Shown here piece by piece: positions 20,599 through 31,455 of a stretch of DNA of 64,000 bases; the first letter of the stretch is position 1, and every line of letters begins with the position of its first letter. Below the pieces are notes generated by a model that did not search any database, had not been told where the DNA came from, and saw nothing but the letters and a program-made list of their open reading frames with translations. Made by a program: the position numbers and the translations under genes. The stretch is taken from assembly GCF_027943255.1 (NCBI RefSeq), contig NC_072893.1, forward strand, positions 20,420,001 through 20,484,000, read 5' to 3'. This DNA is from Anastrepha obliqua (taxonomy: Eukaryota; Arthropoda; Insecta; Diptera; Tephritidae).

Positions 20599-21320
20599 AT
20601 GAGCAATTTGTCATTGCATCCAACAACAGTTCAAAACTTTGGTTCTCCATCTCAGCAAATATTAAATGAAAGCGCAGATATGCTTGGTATTAATATGCGC
20701 GAACAATTTACATTGCGGTCTGCGTTAGGTCAATCTACTTCTCTCAAAGCTAAGAATATTTGCATTGTTGCTATTGTTAATGAGATGCGTTAGATAATAT
20801 TCAACTCGTAACTAACACGAAGTCAATGCAAGCTGAGCTGCAAATGTTGCAGTCTCACCTTCGCTGCGGCGAGATGACTTCAACTATAATATAATATTTC
20901 TGCGCTCACTGCTGAGATTATAGCCTTACGCGAAAATGCTGCATAAGTTAAAACGGATAATAAAATGAAACGGATCATAGGAAAAATGAAACGGATCATG
21001 GGAAAAATTAAAGGGATCAAGGCAAAAAGTCTATGCTCTTTGCTGTTAACTAAGCGTCATCTCCTAATGCTATCACTGATTCTATTGTATTTCCTGGTAC
21101 ATCTTCTGCTGTGGGAGTCAGCTCCAATACCTCTCATCGATCACCTGTTGCTGCCTCACTCTCTTTCGCTGCTGCTGTTGTTACTTCCGTAACTCATAAA
21201 ATTTCTGCTCACTATGCTCCTTCATCCGCTGTGGAAGTTATGCTAACTCCTCTTATACTTTTGATGATACCAACTCTCTCTCTCTCGCGTTCGCTGCTGT
21301 TGCCAAAAACAACATAAATA
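20599..21320 (+). pseudogene. Unrecognised decayed coding-like region, Ser/Ala-rich
   Basis: A 64-codon frame starting MSNLSLHPTTVQNFGS is followed, after a stop at 20791-20793, by a Leu/Gln/Glu-rich segment (MQAELQMLQSHLRCGEM) and an Ala/Ser/Val/Thr-rich segment (VAASLSFAAAVVTSVTHK). Codon-like structure with stops suggests a decayed coding sequence, perhaps the first ORF of a retroelement, but no family motif is visible. A 21-bp minisatellite is embedded. Confidence 0.25.
20950..21028 (+). repeat. 21-bp minisatellite, about 3.5 units
   Basis: Units built on AAAATGAAACGGATCATGGG, each 21 bases and thus frame-preserving (Lys-Met-Lys-Arg-Ile-Met-Gly when read in one frame). The last unit is diverged (ATTAAAGGGATCAAGGCA). 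Confidence 0.8.
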
Positions 21321-21329
21321 CTATTGGTG

Positions 21330-23075
21330 CCAAGAATGATAGAAAGAAGATTGCGCCCATCAGAGCGTACGTGGCGTCACGTTTGCTGAGTCGTGCAGTA
21401 TTGCCAACCATTTGCTCTTCGCAATAAATTTAGTGCTTTTTTATACCCAAAATGCAAAAATTTTTAAGTTTCGTGTTGTTCTTTTTTTTTAATTTAAAGC
21501 TACCGAAACTTTAAGTTAAAAAACAAACTATATTATTAAACAAAAAAAGGTTAAAAAAGGTCACTCTTAGAAAATTTTAGTGCTAAGGAACATTTTTTTA
21601 CTCTTATAAAATTTGATAATTTGAAAGTGCAAATTTTATTTTTGGCTCCATTTAAGGTTATGCAAGAATATTAAATCTTCTTCTCTCAACTCTTTTTAAG
21701 ATTGAAAACCTTCTTACACGTTTTAAAAAGCGTTTGAACTAACTGAATGCGAATTAAAACCATAGAGGTGTAATCGTTTCGTCCGGTCCTCAATCCTTAG
21801 AGGGACATAGGGCATCAAGAGGTGTAATCATTGTAAAAATAAGCCACAAAAGACCAGAAAATACTAAAGAAACCATACTGACATTTTTACAAAAAGAGTA
21901 CCTTATCTAGTTACATAACTTCAAATATAGCAAAAAAGTCGTTCCCTTAACAAAAGAGTCTCGCTTAACAAAAAAAACCTCATAAATTAAATTGTACATA
22001 AGCATAACACATTTATTTCATTTTATTAATTGTCACGCATACAAAGTTTTTTAAGTGATTAAATAAAAATTTGTTGGGTTATTTTCTTTGAATGGGCATT
22101 TTAGTGCGTTTTTATATCCAAAGGTAGGCAACACTGCAGTAGCGAGAGAGAGATTTGACTGCCGAAAGCAGAGGAACACCAACAACACCTGCACTCGCGG
22201 GCAATGCCACCAGGTGTTAAAAAAAAGTAAAGCTAAATAAAACTGAGTGAATTATTTAAATAATTATTAAAAAATGTAAATTTTACAAAATTATAAACAT
22301 GACATTTTAATTAGAACAGCTAGAAAAATGTCATGAAGAAAGAACTAAAACTCCGAGACTAAATAACAAAAAAAAATGCTAAATCAAGTTACGAAAATGG
22401 TAATCTGGCCATACTGGAGCTAAAATCACGTAACTAGTTGTCAAATTCGCTGAGCGCAAAGTAACGGGACCACGATAGGTGCCATCTCATTATTCTTTCC
22501 ATCATGTATTGGTGCAAACACTGCTTTGTAGCCTACTAGGCAGTTGTCTCGACGTAGGCTCCAAGTGGTTATTGATGCTAAAGTGGGATTAATTAAATAC
22601 AAAAACGCAACAATATCTAGATTAAAAAAATTAGAAAATTTTTGTACAGTAGGTTAAAGAATTGATTTTTTTAGTTTGTTATGATCCGAAAAAGCTTTCA
22701 AATAAAAGGGTATCAACACAATTTTCAATAAAATTTGTAGACTTTAATAGGGTCGAAAATAGGAGTGTAGACTTTCGTTCATCACTGTAGTATGCAAGTG
22801 AGCGTTTGTTGATGTGCCCTTTAAAATACAAAACTAGATTTACAGTGAAGCAGAGTGAGGGGAAATTAATTAAGGCAATACCTATTTATACAAAATAGTG
22901 GATTAGTGTTGGAAATAACAAATTTATATTTGGCGGAGTGAAATGAAAATGAAATATTAATTCATATTAAATGCTGGCCTATTTTTTGTTCATTATTGCA
23001 TGTTATTATTTATCAAAGTGACATGCACATACGGAACAATGTCAGATAAAAAGTATTTCACATACACATACGTAC
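21330..23075. other. AT-rich spacer
   Basis: No frame with known motifs. A short GC-richer island at about 21760-21830 (GTCCGGTCCTCAATCCTTAG) and another at 22430-22560 could be ends of old repeats, but no partner for them was found in the window. Confidence 0.45.
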
Positions 23076-23079
23076 ATTA

Positions 23080-24580
23080 CCTTGAACATAAAGTTTCCGG
23101 AACTACCACCAAGTGATGCTTTAAGTCAACTGATTTGAGTTCTGTCTTTTTTTTTTTAATTTTTTATTTTTTGTTAGGTTACCACATCTGTGATTAAGAT
23201 TCCTACCAAAATTTTATCGCCATTGCTCGACATTTGAAAAAGTTACGCCTTATCTTAGTAAATCTACCTCTGCACGCGTTTTCGATTTTTTACAGTTCTA
23301 AAAATGGAGTTGAGTTTGCAATAGCGAGTTTGCATTGAATTTTGCGTAAAAAATGAATTCAATGTTTCGAAAACCTTAGAACTGTTGTGATACTATTTCG
23401 GTTATGATACTCTAAAGAAAACAGCCGTTTACGAGTAGCCTAAACGCTTTACAAGAGATCGTGAGTACCCATCGAGGATGACGAACGTAGTGGCAGTCCG
23501 TCGACATCAAAAACTGATGAAAACCATGAATGAAGTGAAAGAAAAGTTGATCAAAAACAGGAAATTAACTATCAGAGTGCAGGCAGAGGACTTGAAGAAA
23601 CTTGTTGGTCCGTTCAAGGCATTGTCGTTAGTGATATGGGTTTGCGTCATGTTGCTGCAAAGTTGGCCCCTGAACTTAAATTGGACCTGAATTTCATGCA
23701 AAAATGGGATCTCGTTGATAATGTCAAAGGCATGATTTTCAAGTCTAAATCCGACCAATCATTCATCAAACGCATCATTACTGGAGACGAGAAGTGAGTT
23801 TATGAGTACGACACGCAATCCAGACATCAAACGAATGAGTGAAGTCTACGAATGAACCAAGCCCAAGAAAACCACGTTGTGTTCAGTCAAAAACAGAAGC
23901 AATGCTCAGGGTTTTCGGGATTACAACGACGTTGTTTGACAAATGGAGGGATCTAGAACTTTAAGCCAACTCCAATCGGCAAATGGAGGAGCTTTTCATG
24001 ACAGAAATATGCACGGAGGTTTTTTATTCATTTTCTGTTTTATGCACAGAGATTCGAAGCTACGCACTTCAGAAAGATAATCACAAACCAACCCATTCGG
24101 CTACGGCGGACGCTTCGATATTGTACACCACGAATTTTTGCCAAAAGGTCAGACAGTTAATAAGGACTATTATTTGGGCGTTATGAGTCGTTTCCGTGAA
24201 GCAATCCGCCAAAAACAAAAGCATTTTTAGGAAAACAACTCGTGGATTCTGCACCTTGAAAACGCACCCTTGCACAGGGCCATTATTACCCGTGAATTTT
24301 TGACTAAGAACGAAACGAATACCATCGAATTCACCTGATATGGCTGCCTTCAATTGTTTCGGCTTAATCGAGTTAAAAAAACCCCTAGTGGGAACAACAA
24401 AACGGAAGTACTGGAAGAACCGAATGCGGCTCTGATGGATATACCGTAGATAGAGTTTCGGAAAAGTTTAGAGAGCGAGATCAAACGCTGGCATAAGTGC
24501 GTTGCGATTGAGAAATAAACTCGTATTTTGAATTTCTGCATATATTCTGGTTTGATCAAGGTGTTATATTTAATAGTTGC
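23080..24580 (+). mobile_element. mariner (DD34D) relic carrying a SINE fragment
   Basis: Ends resemble each other inverted (CCTTGAACATAAAGTTTCCG on the left; CACCTTGATCAAACCAGAAT read backwards from about 24575). Coding traces in mixed frames: KENRKLTIRVQAEDLKK-like HTH sequence (23550), DMGLRHVAAKLAPELKLDL, SFIKRIITGDEK then a TGG-to-TGA stop (about 23796), VHHEFLPKGQTVNKDYYLGV after the SINE (24124 on), HLENAPLHRAIITREFLTKN (second catalytic position changed to Glu), and SLESEIKRWHKCVAIE near 24500. Many stops; dead. Confidence 0.75.
23937..24113 (-). mobile_element. tRNA-derived SINE, copy 3 (3' truncated, diverged)
   Basis: Contains AATGGAGGGATCTAGAACTT, AGCCAACTCCAATCGGCAAA and the head CCCATTCGGCTACGGCGG (24096-24113), homologous to the intact copies, with a B-box remnant GATTCGAAGC near 24051. 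It lies within the mariner at 23080-24580, between the bases for DYNGV and VHHEFL. The outer 3' part (GAGCTCGGCCAAACAC) is missing. Confidence 0.8.
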
Positions 24581-24739
24581 GTAAAAATCACACAGGATGT
24601 TAAAAAATTTAAGGTTATTTATTACCTCCTTGACCAAAAGAAGCAACAAATTCCAATCCGCTATTTACTTTTTATGTATGACCTAATAAAGCAAAAACAA
24701 AAAAAAACACTTCTACTTAAGATGTTCAAAGTATCGTCA

Positions 24740-26665
24740 TTTTATTTCTACGTAGGCACGACTTCTTCATCTGAAGGATATTCGAATTCTTTCTGAAAGC
24801 TCTTCAAAGGCTGGGATTATTTGCCATTTTTCGATGCCGTGCAATTCGTAGCTAAGAAATTGAAATTTGAAAATGTCGAGCCAAGAAGCATCGGGAGATT
24901 TGGTAACTCCTAAAACACTCACGCTAAAAAGTCCATTGTATTTAAAGCTCTGAAAAGTAAAAGGACCGATAGTCAAGGAGGAAAAGAATAGAGTAACAGA
25001 AGTAAAAACAAAGGATAGAATAGAGACATAGAGATAGCTAGACCTGTAAGAATTTACCAGATTCTTTGGCAAATTTGAAAAAATATCCTCCAGTTTGAGA
25101 GAACGAATATTACTCATTCTCACTACAACGAAACCCAAAACTCATAGCCCTAGAGAACGGCGGACACTCACAGAGAAAATACTTAGTGATATCCACCTCC
25201 TCTAAGCAAGACAGACCCATTGGGTTCTCAATGATTCCAATGGTGGTCACATGCTGATGGCAAAGGTTGTGTCCTGTAATAATATCGACCATCAACCGAA
25301 CGTCTTTCCAAGTTTTAGTAGAAAGTTTGGCAGTTTTCTGTTCGGACCTGTCACAAAACACTTTGCAGATCTGCAACGTTCTAGGCCGGTTCATCGCTCT
25401 TTATGTAAATTGCATAAATAATTGCTGATCCAATTCATGATTCCTGCGGAACTGATTCCGATTATTGGCTCCGGTCCCTGTGGGGGAACTGCGGATTTTC
25501 GGTTGGCCAATTCATCGCCAATTTCGTTTCCTTGAACACCGCAGTGTAATAGAACCCATATAAGTACAAGCCTGTTCTGTCTTGCAACAAAATTAAACTT
25601 CTTCTCACATTCTTGAACAATCTTTGAGGTTTGCTTCGCGTTTTCCAGGGCCTTCAGTGCAGTCTGACTGTCGCGAAAGACTCCAATCTGTTTCCCGCTG
25701 TATCTTCTCTCAATTATCTATTCTGCTACAATATTTTCAGAACGCCAAAAATTTCCTTTTGGAAAACAGTTGCCATTTCTCTTATAGGTATTTATTACTA
25801 CCGTTTAAGTAGCATTTGGCTCCAGAACCTATTTCATTCTTGGACCCATCCGTAAATAAAATATTCGTCAAATTGCTTTGAATGCACGCTGGATTACTCT
25901 GAATTTGACATCAAATTTCCTCCCATTTGAAACTTTGGGTATAAGGTCGTCCTTAGGCGTCAAAAACAATGGATGCCGCTCAGATAGCAACTTAAAGACT
26001 TCTGCTTGTTTTGAAGTTCCATCTTCGAGCCAGAACCCATATTTATGGAGTCTACACATTGCTTTTATTGCTTCTTGTTGTATCCTAAGATCCAGGGGGA
26101 GCAAATAAAGCATAGGATTTAGGGCATCGCCGGAGGTTGTACTCATAACACGCGTAATGTGGACTTAACCATATTCCGTGGCCACCAGACCACAGAGGTG
26201 TAAGTGATGATTGGTCTGATAAGTGCTGGGTATATCCACCAGACCACAGCAGGTTTTCGATCCCAGGTTTTGCCAAAGGCTCTACGGCATTGTTTAAAAA
26301 TCGTCAACCCGCAATTCACCTTCAGCGATACATCTATTTTCCAAGTCAGTTTCTTATTTAAGATTTCTCCCAGATATTTAACTTGCTCCGAGAGGCTGAG
26401 AGTCACACCTTTCAGTAATGGAAGACTAAGTCCATCCAATTTCCGTTTTCTCGTGAACAAAGCTAACGTAGTTTTGTACGGACTGATGGAAATATTTTGT
26501 CTCGTGTACCAGTCGTCGATTTTATCCAGAATTCTTTGCATTTTCATGCAAAGCCTTCTTAGGGATTTACCCGATGCTTGCGTACAAATATCATCCTCGT
26601 ATGTTTGGATATGTTTGGATATGAAATCCGTATTCGTAAATTTTCGTAAATTCGTAGCTTCAATT
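24740..26665 (-). mobile_element. LINE with RNase H (I/LOA-type), 3' half, decayed
   Basis: Minus strand, 5' to 3': QTYEDDICTQASGKSLRRLC (catalytic box YEDD instead of YADD, about 26610), DDWYTRQNISISPYKTTLAL, VKYLGEILNKKLTWKIDV, FGKTWDRKPAVVWWIYPALI, RPIITYTSVVWWPRN (26143-26547, open), LYLLPLDLRIQQEAIKAMCR, the RNase H start LFTDGSKNEIGSGA (about 25850), RDSQTALKAL (25660), LIWVLLHCGVQGNEIGDELA (25530), then ITGHNLCHQH and the Cys/His tail KYFLCECPPF (about 25170). Frame breaks between the domains show it is inactive. The 5' half (endonuclease, most of the palm) is absent. Confidence 0.82.
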
Positions 26666-26669
26666 ATCC

Positions 26670-27170
26670 AATATTGTTAAAAGAATTACCATAGACTAAT
26701 ATTTTTAAATCTAGAAAAGGAAAAGAAAGAAAATCTAGAAAGAACTTTAAATAAGTTTGACGGAAAAGTGAGCGGGAACCACTTTTATTGCCTTTGGTCT
26801 AAAAGAATGTCGTCCAAAAGATTAACTTTTCAAATTAATGGTGAAATAAACTTGGTTGGTGAATAAAACTCATAAAGCACTTAAAAATTCTTGTTGATGT
26901 TTGGTACGTCTGCTAATCGCGATGGTTCGTGAGAATCTCTCTGCAAAAAGTAGATATGAGATAATTTTCCTTGAATTCAACACAAACAAGTTCACAGTTT
27001 TTAGTTTGGGAAAAAGAAATCCATTCCTTTCTCGGTGGATCGCTGTAGAGTATCTCGAAAAGTATCGACCAAACAACTAAAAGTTTGCGCTCGTGGCCAG
27101 GGTGACATTGACTTTAAAAAATTCTTTTGCTGTTTTTTGTTTGTTCCATTTAGTTGTGAGTTATAGGGTA
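26670..27170. other. Spacer, unrecognised
   Basis: A minus-strand frame at 26870-27076 (68 codons, ending RTKHQQEFLSAL) has no recognisable family. Short inverse blocks GACTTTAAA (27112) and TTTAAAGTC (27177) flank AT-rich DNA. No call made. Confidence 0.4.
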
Positions 27171-27174
27171 GTAA

Positions 27175-27965
27175 CATTTAAAGTCAACAAAGAGAATTCG
27201 GTACATCTTACATGTTATCTTTGATAAATGGGAAAATGAAAACCGGGCCGCGGAAATTGTGAATGGTGTTTGGTTTCATCGAGCTCGTTTAGGCAGTTTT
27301 GGTGTTGAAGATGTCGTTAAAGTCACAGAAATACTCGAAGTTGACCTGGATATCAGTAGTCTTAGCATCGCCCAGAAGCTAAAAATCGACCTCAAAACAG
27401 TTTTAAACCATTTGCGGAAAGCTGGATTCAAAAATCAGCTCGATGTCTGGGTGCTACACGAACTAACACAAAAAACAACACGATGGAGCGAATTTCCAGC
27501 TGCGAAGCCGTGGCCAAACGGAATGAATTGAACCCATTTCTTAAATGGATGGTGACCCGGGATGAGAAATAGGTCACATACGACAATATTATGCGAAAAC
27601 AATCATGTACAAAGCGTGATGGAGCCGCTCAAAGAGTGGCCAAGCCAGGACTAACTGGACCGTTTGAAGCTTGCGGTTGACAAGAAACGGCCAAAAGAGG
27701 AGAACGCAAGGCCACATACGTCTGTAGTGGCTCGCTAAAATCACCGAGAGCTTAGTTGGGAAGTTTTGATGTATCCACCATACAGTCCGGACCTGGAACC
27801 GAGCGATTAACACCTTGTTTTCTCATTGCAAAACCTCCTGAGTATCAGGAGAAGATTGCAAAAAGACGATTACTAGAGTTTTTCACCAATAAGAGCCAAG
27901 ATGCTTATGAGAGAGGCATTGTGAAGCTACCGTTAAAATGGCAACGAATTATATATTAAATGCGC
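27175..27965 (+). pseudogene. mariner (mellifera-type) transposase relic
   Basis: Frame 27259-27531 reads VWFHRARLGSFGVEDVVKVT, then DISSLSIAQKLKIDLKTVLN, HLRKAGFKNQLDVWVLHEL. Shifted frames follow with NPFLKWMVTRDEK and then TAG in place of the conserved Trp (about 27570), VAKPGLTGPFEACG, and YPPYSPDLEPSD (about 27775) with LLEFFTNKSQDAYERGIVKL. A deletion removed most of the region between the first and third catalytic positions. Inverted ends not found. Confidence 0.75.
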
Positions 27966-28059
27966 AACTATGTTCCCAATGATCCTGCCAGTTGTCAATC
28001 GATGCCGCCAGCAGTGTGTGCTAGTCGATTCTAACATAAGCTAAACGTCATAAACCAAG

Positions 28060-29175
28060 CTTAGACATATGGTAAATATACTGCTTCGACACATTAGTGA
28101 TTTTGTTATGGTATCTCGGATATACTTTTGGCTTTGTGAAAATGTCTGATTTTGTGCCGAATAATTGGGGAAGCGTTGGTTTTCCTCTTTCATTCGAAAA
28201 ACAACGGCGGCTGAAGCGCACCGAGAGCTGCAAAAAGTTAATGGAGATGCTGCTTTGAAACAACTTGCCGAGATTAATTCAGCCGCTTCAAAGACGGCGA
28301 TTTTAATGTTGATGACCGTCCGCGTGAAGGAAGGCCAAAAACCTTTGAAGACGCTGAATTGGAGGCATTGCTCAATCAATATCCGTGTCAAACGCAAGCA
28401 GAGCTTGCTTCAGTTTGAGAAATTACCCGCGAATCCATTTCCAAGCGATTGCATTCTTTGGGAATGATTCAGAAACAGGGGACTTTGTTCCCCTTGAGTT
28501 AAAACCAAGGGATGTTGAACGCCCTTTTTTCGCCTGTGAACAACTGCTCCAGCGGTGGAAAAGGAAGGGTTTTCGTCATGAGATCGTGACGGGTGATGAA
28601 AAATTGATTCATGCCAGCAATCCAAAGCAAAGAAAGTCATAGGGACTGCCCGGTCATGCTTGCACGTCATCGCCTCGGCCGAATATTCACGCTGCGAAGG
28701 TTGTGCTATATAATTGGTGGGACCAAGTTGGTGTTATTTATTATGAACTGTTAAAACCAAGCGAAACCATCATTGGGGATCGGTGTCGACTTCAATTGAT
28801 GCGATTGAGCCGAGCATAAGCGGAGAGATATGAAAAAGTGATTCTACAGCATGACAACGATCGGCCTCACGTTGCTAAACCCATTAAAGCCTACCTGGAA
28901 ATACTGAAATAGGAAATCCTACCCCACCCGTAATATTCTCCGGCATTGCGCCGTCCGATTATCACCTGTTCCGATCGATGGCACATGGTCTAGTTGACCA
29001 GCAGTTCCATTCATATGAAGTCATAAAAATGTGGCTTGAGCCTCAAAAGATGAACAGTTTTACTGCGACGGTATACGAGATCTACCAGAAAGATGGGAAA
29101 AAGTAGTAGCCAGCGATGGGCAATACTTTCAATGATTCACTTGTTTATTATTCATTATTCTTCTTTTAACACCCT
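28060..29175 (+). pseudogene. mariner (mauritiana/vertumnana-like) transposase relic
   Basis: MSDFVPNNWGSVGFPLSFEK-type start near 28143, then DFNVDDRPREGRPKTFEDAE, ELKPRDVERPFFACEQLLQR (28500 on), KGFRHEIVTGDEKLIHASNP, WWDQVGVIYYELLKPSE, QHDNDRPHVAKPIKAYLEIL and RSMAHGLVDQQFHSYEV, across several frames. Close relative of the intact element at 31456-32723, but with stops and a damaged SPDLAPSDY motif. An end-like AACACCCTGTA lies at about 29169. Confidence 0.78.
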
Positions 29176-29179
29176 GTAT

Positions 29180-29930
29180 TCGAAATATAAAATATTATAA
29201 GCAACACAGTCGCGGGTGCTGTTAGGTTGCTCGCTGTGCTAGTGAAAAGTGGGGGCGTATCACTAGCTAAATTTGGAAAATTGGAATTTTGTTTAATAAA
29301 GTTGAGCTTTACCATTCAATTAATGAAATAAGCAGGTTGGAACCACAGCTGACGTCAGATGGTGCGACATGTAAAAATAGTTTTCACGAACTATGTGAAA
29401 ATCACAAATATCTCCATTCAGCTGATAAACTTCACAAGCACTCAAAATATTTTTCTACTAAATATGTAAGTATGTGTCTGTATGTGTGTTTAGTAAATAG
29501 TTATGAAAGCGATTCGAACTATTTTTGTACACACCCACATCCACACACATGCACATCGTATCATGTATGCGTGACTCAACTTTTAACTGCAAATCAAAAT
29601 TTTAATTTAGCTGGTAATTTTTTTCTAATTGGATTAAAGTTGAGTGCTTATGAAATTCATATAAACAGTTGTGGATTAACAAATCTAATTACTTAACTGC
29701 ATGTCAATTGAAAATTTGTGCAGCAGAGCGCAGTGATTGACAGCCAGAAATACTTGAATTTCAAAAAGCGGAAATCAATATTTTTAGTTCGTAATCAATT
29801 TATTTGTTAAGTGCCGAATTGTAAAACACTTAATTTACAAGTTTCGGTGAAGCAGTGCTCTTGAGTTGAGTTCAAACCAACTTTCAAACATAGAAAAGTA
29901 AATAAAAGTTTTTGTAGTTCGATAATTTTG
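29180..29930. other. Spacer, unrecognised
   Basis: A 135-codon plus frame (29289-29696) is open but has no recognised motif and resembles chance AT-rich translation. No gene called. Confidence 0.4.
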
Positions 29931-29934
29931 TAAA

Positions 29935-30290
29935 TCCTTGCGTAACCGCAGACTACGAACAAGCATCATCACACCCACTCTGCTTTATGCAGCATCAGTA
30001 TGGGCGAAACCATTGGAGATTAAACCATATAGAAGACCATACGAGACTTTGTACAGACTTTGCGCACTGAGGGTGATAAGCGAATACAAAACCACCTGGG
30101 ATGAAGCTGCAATAGTGACCAAAGGTACGACGGCCAGCGATAGATTCGTGGAAGCACGAGTGAGAGTGTACGTGTAAAGGAAGCAGTGCCACTCTAACAT
30201 ATCAGCGATTGCAGAAAAAGAGTAGGCTATACCCTTACTAAAATGGAAGGGACGTTGGAAAAACTCAACCAAAGAAAGATAGTCCTCTGA
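29935..30290 (+). pseudogene. R1-like LINE fragment (reverse transcriptase C-terminal region)
   Basis: Frame 29938-30177: TSIITPTLLYAASVWAKPLE, YRRPYETLYRLCALRVISEY, then TTWDEAAIVTKG, then EARVRVYV and, after shifts, LLKWKGRWKNSTK. This pattern (ILYAAPVWA, YRLCALRVVSAYRTVSEEA, then W...W..S.KG) is the R1-clade region after the thumb. No palm or endonuclease present. Fragment only. Confidence 0.7.
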
Positions 30291-30424
30291 AATCAGATAT
30301 CGATCAAAAAGCTGTTCTCCGAATCATTGCCAAGCAAATAAATGAATTTCAGGAGCCCTTTCACGTGGTCGTTGTGGAATTGGAAAAGTCTTTCGACAGG
30401 TTGAAAAATTGGTTTGAGGCTACA

Positions 30425-30965
30425 TTTCCGCGAATCTTTTGGATTCATTGATGAATTCTAAGAGATCCAGAAGAGGAAGTGTATCAACTTTATCCATACT
30501 CAGAATATTGCACCCCAATAACCGGATTGCTATAGAGAAAATGCTCTGCAGCGTCCTATTCTCACGACAAGATAAGCATATTGGGTCGCCGATGACTTCC
30601 AGTCTTTGTGCCCTGTTATTACACCCACCATTACTCTCAGATCCTTCCTACTAAGTTTTAGTTTCCGCTAGTTTCCTGTTTGGTTCTTTCAGAAAGCGCT
30701 TGGCTACTCTGCAGGAGCCCAACTCTGACCAACGTCTTCTATGGTTAGACCTCATGAGCTTAGTGGAGCGCTTGCAGAGCCTTCATTAGCCAACTCGTTA
30801 CCTGTAATACCACAAATGTACAGACACCCGGATAAGACAACAACAACATCCAAATTTGGAACACTGTTCACTTTTGTCTCACATTCACCGACTCATTTCG
30901 AAGTGCAACGTGGGTTAGCAAAGGCACTTAGTGCACCTTGACTGTTACTGCAAATTCCAATACTA
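30425..30965 (-). pseudogene. LINE C-terminal fragment (RNase H end and Cys/His tail)
   Basis: Minus strand: CGITGNELANEGSASAPLSS (end of RNase H, about 30780-30810), LSRKDLRVMVGVITGHKDWK (about 30650) and DPICLSCRENRTLQSIFSIA with MDKVDTLPLLDLLEFINES (about 30440-30580). These are the last motifs of RNase H-bearing LINEs. The CCHC pattern is incomplete. The reverse transcriptase is absent. Confidence 0.65.
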
Positions 30966-30969
30966 CTAC

Positions 30970-31452
30970 CCCGCCACTTTTTCTTAAGATGGTTTAGATT
31001 TGCGTCAAGAATACCGTAGTCATCTGTCCTGTAGCGTAGAAGTATCTATGTACTTGGTGGCTTCGTCTAAGTACCATCCAAAACCGCTACCATCACCGAT
31101 TTTGGATCAGCCGGTGTAGAAGGGTGCTGAAATCTCGTTAATAAGTTGTCTGGACTTAACCATTGATCTCAATCTGAGATTAAAACATCATGCTTCCTAC
31201 TGAAGCTAACATAAAGCACACGATAGTCCGCTGGTATCGGGAACAGTCGATACTTGACAAAGAAACGGACTCGTTAAGTCGACGTGGAGTCATTGTGAAG
31301 AGTAATTGACGTGGAGTCTAGGGTCTAGTATCGGAAGGCGATCGGTACACTGACGATAGGATGTTTGGTTCAGGTAAAAGTCCAAAACTGACGGCTAAAG
31401 GCTTTCTCATCGGTAAAAAAAGTATAATATAAACTATTTTATTGATACTCTA
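30970..31452. other. Spacer, unrecognised
   Basis: No motif found. Ends at the TA (31454-31455) that flanks the intact mariner. Confidence 0.5.
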
Positions 31453-31455
31453 CTA

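Noticed and set aside
20599..21320. Gag-like ORF of an LTR retrotransposon
   Set aside because: No zinc knuckle, no protease or integrase nearby and no long terminal repeats seen; only listed as a low-confidence decayed region.
26204..26680. 158-codon plus-strand frame
   Set aside because: Exactly antisense to the LINE thumb and palm whose motifs are clear on the minus strand.
26870..27076. 68-codon minus-strand frame as a possible host gene exon
   Set aside because: No family recognised, no neighbouring exons, and surrounded by transposon debris.
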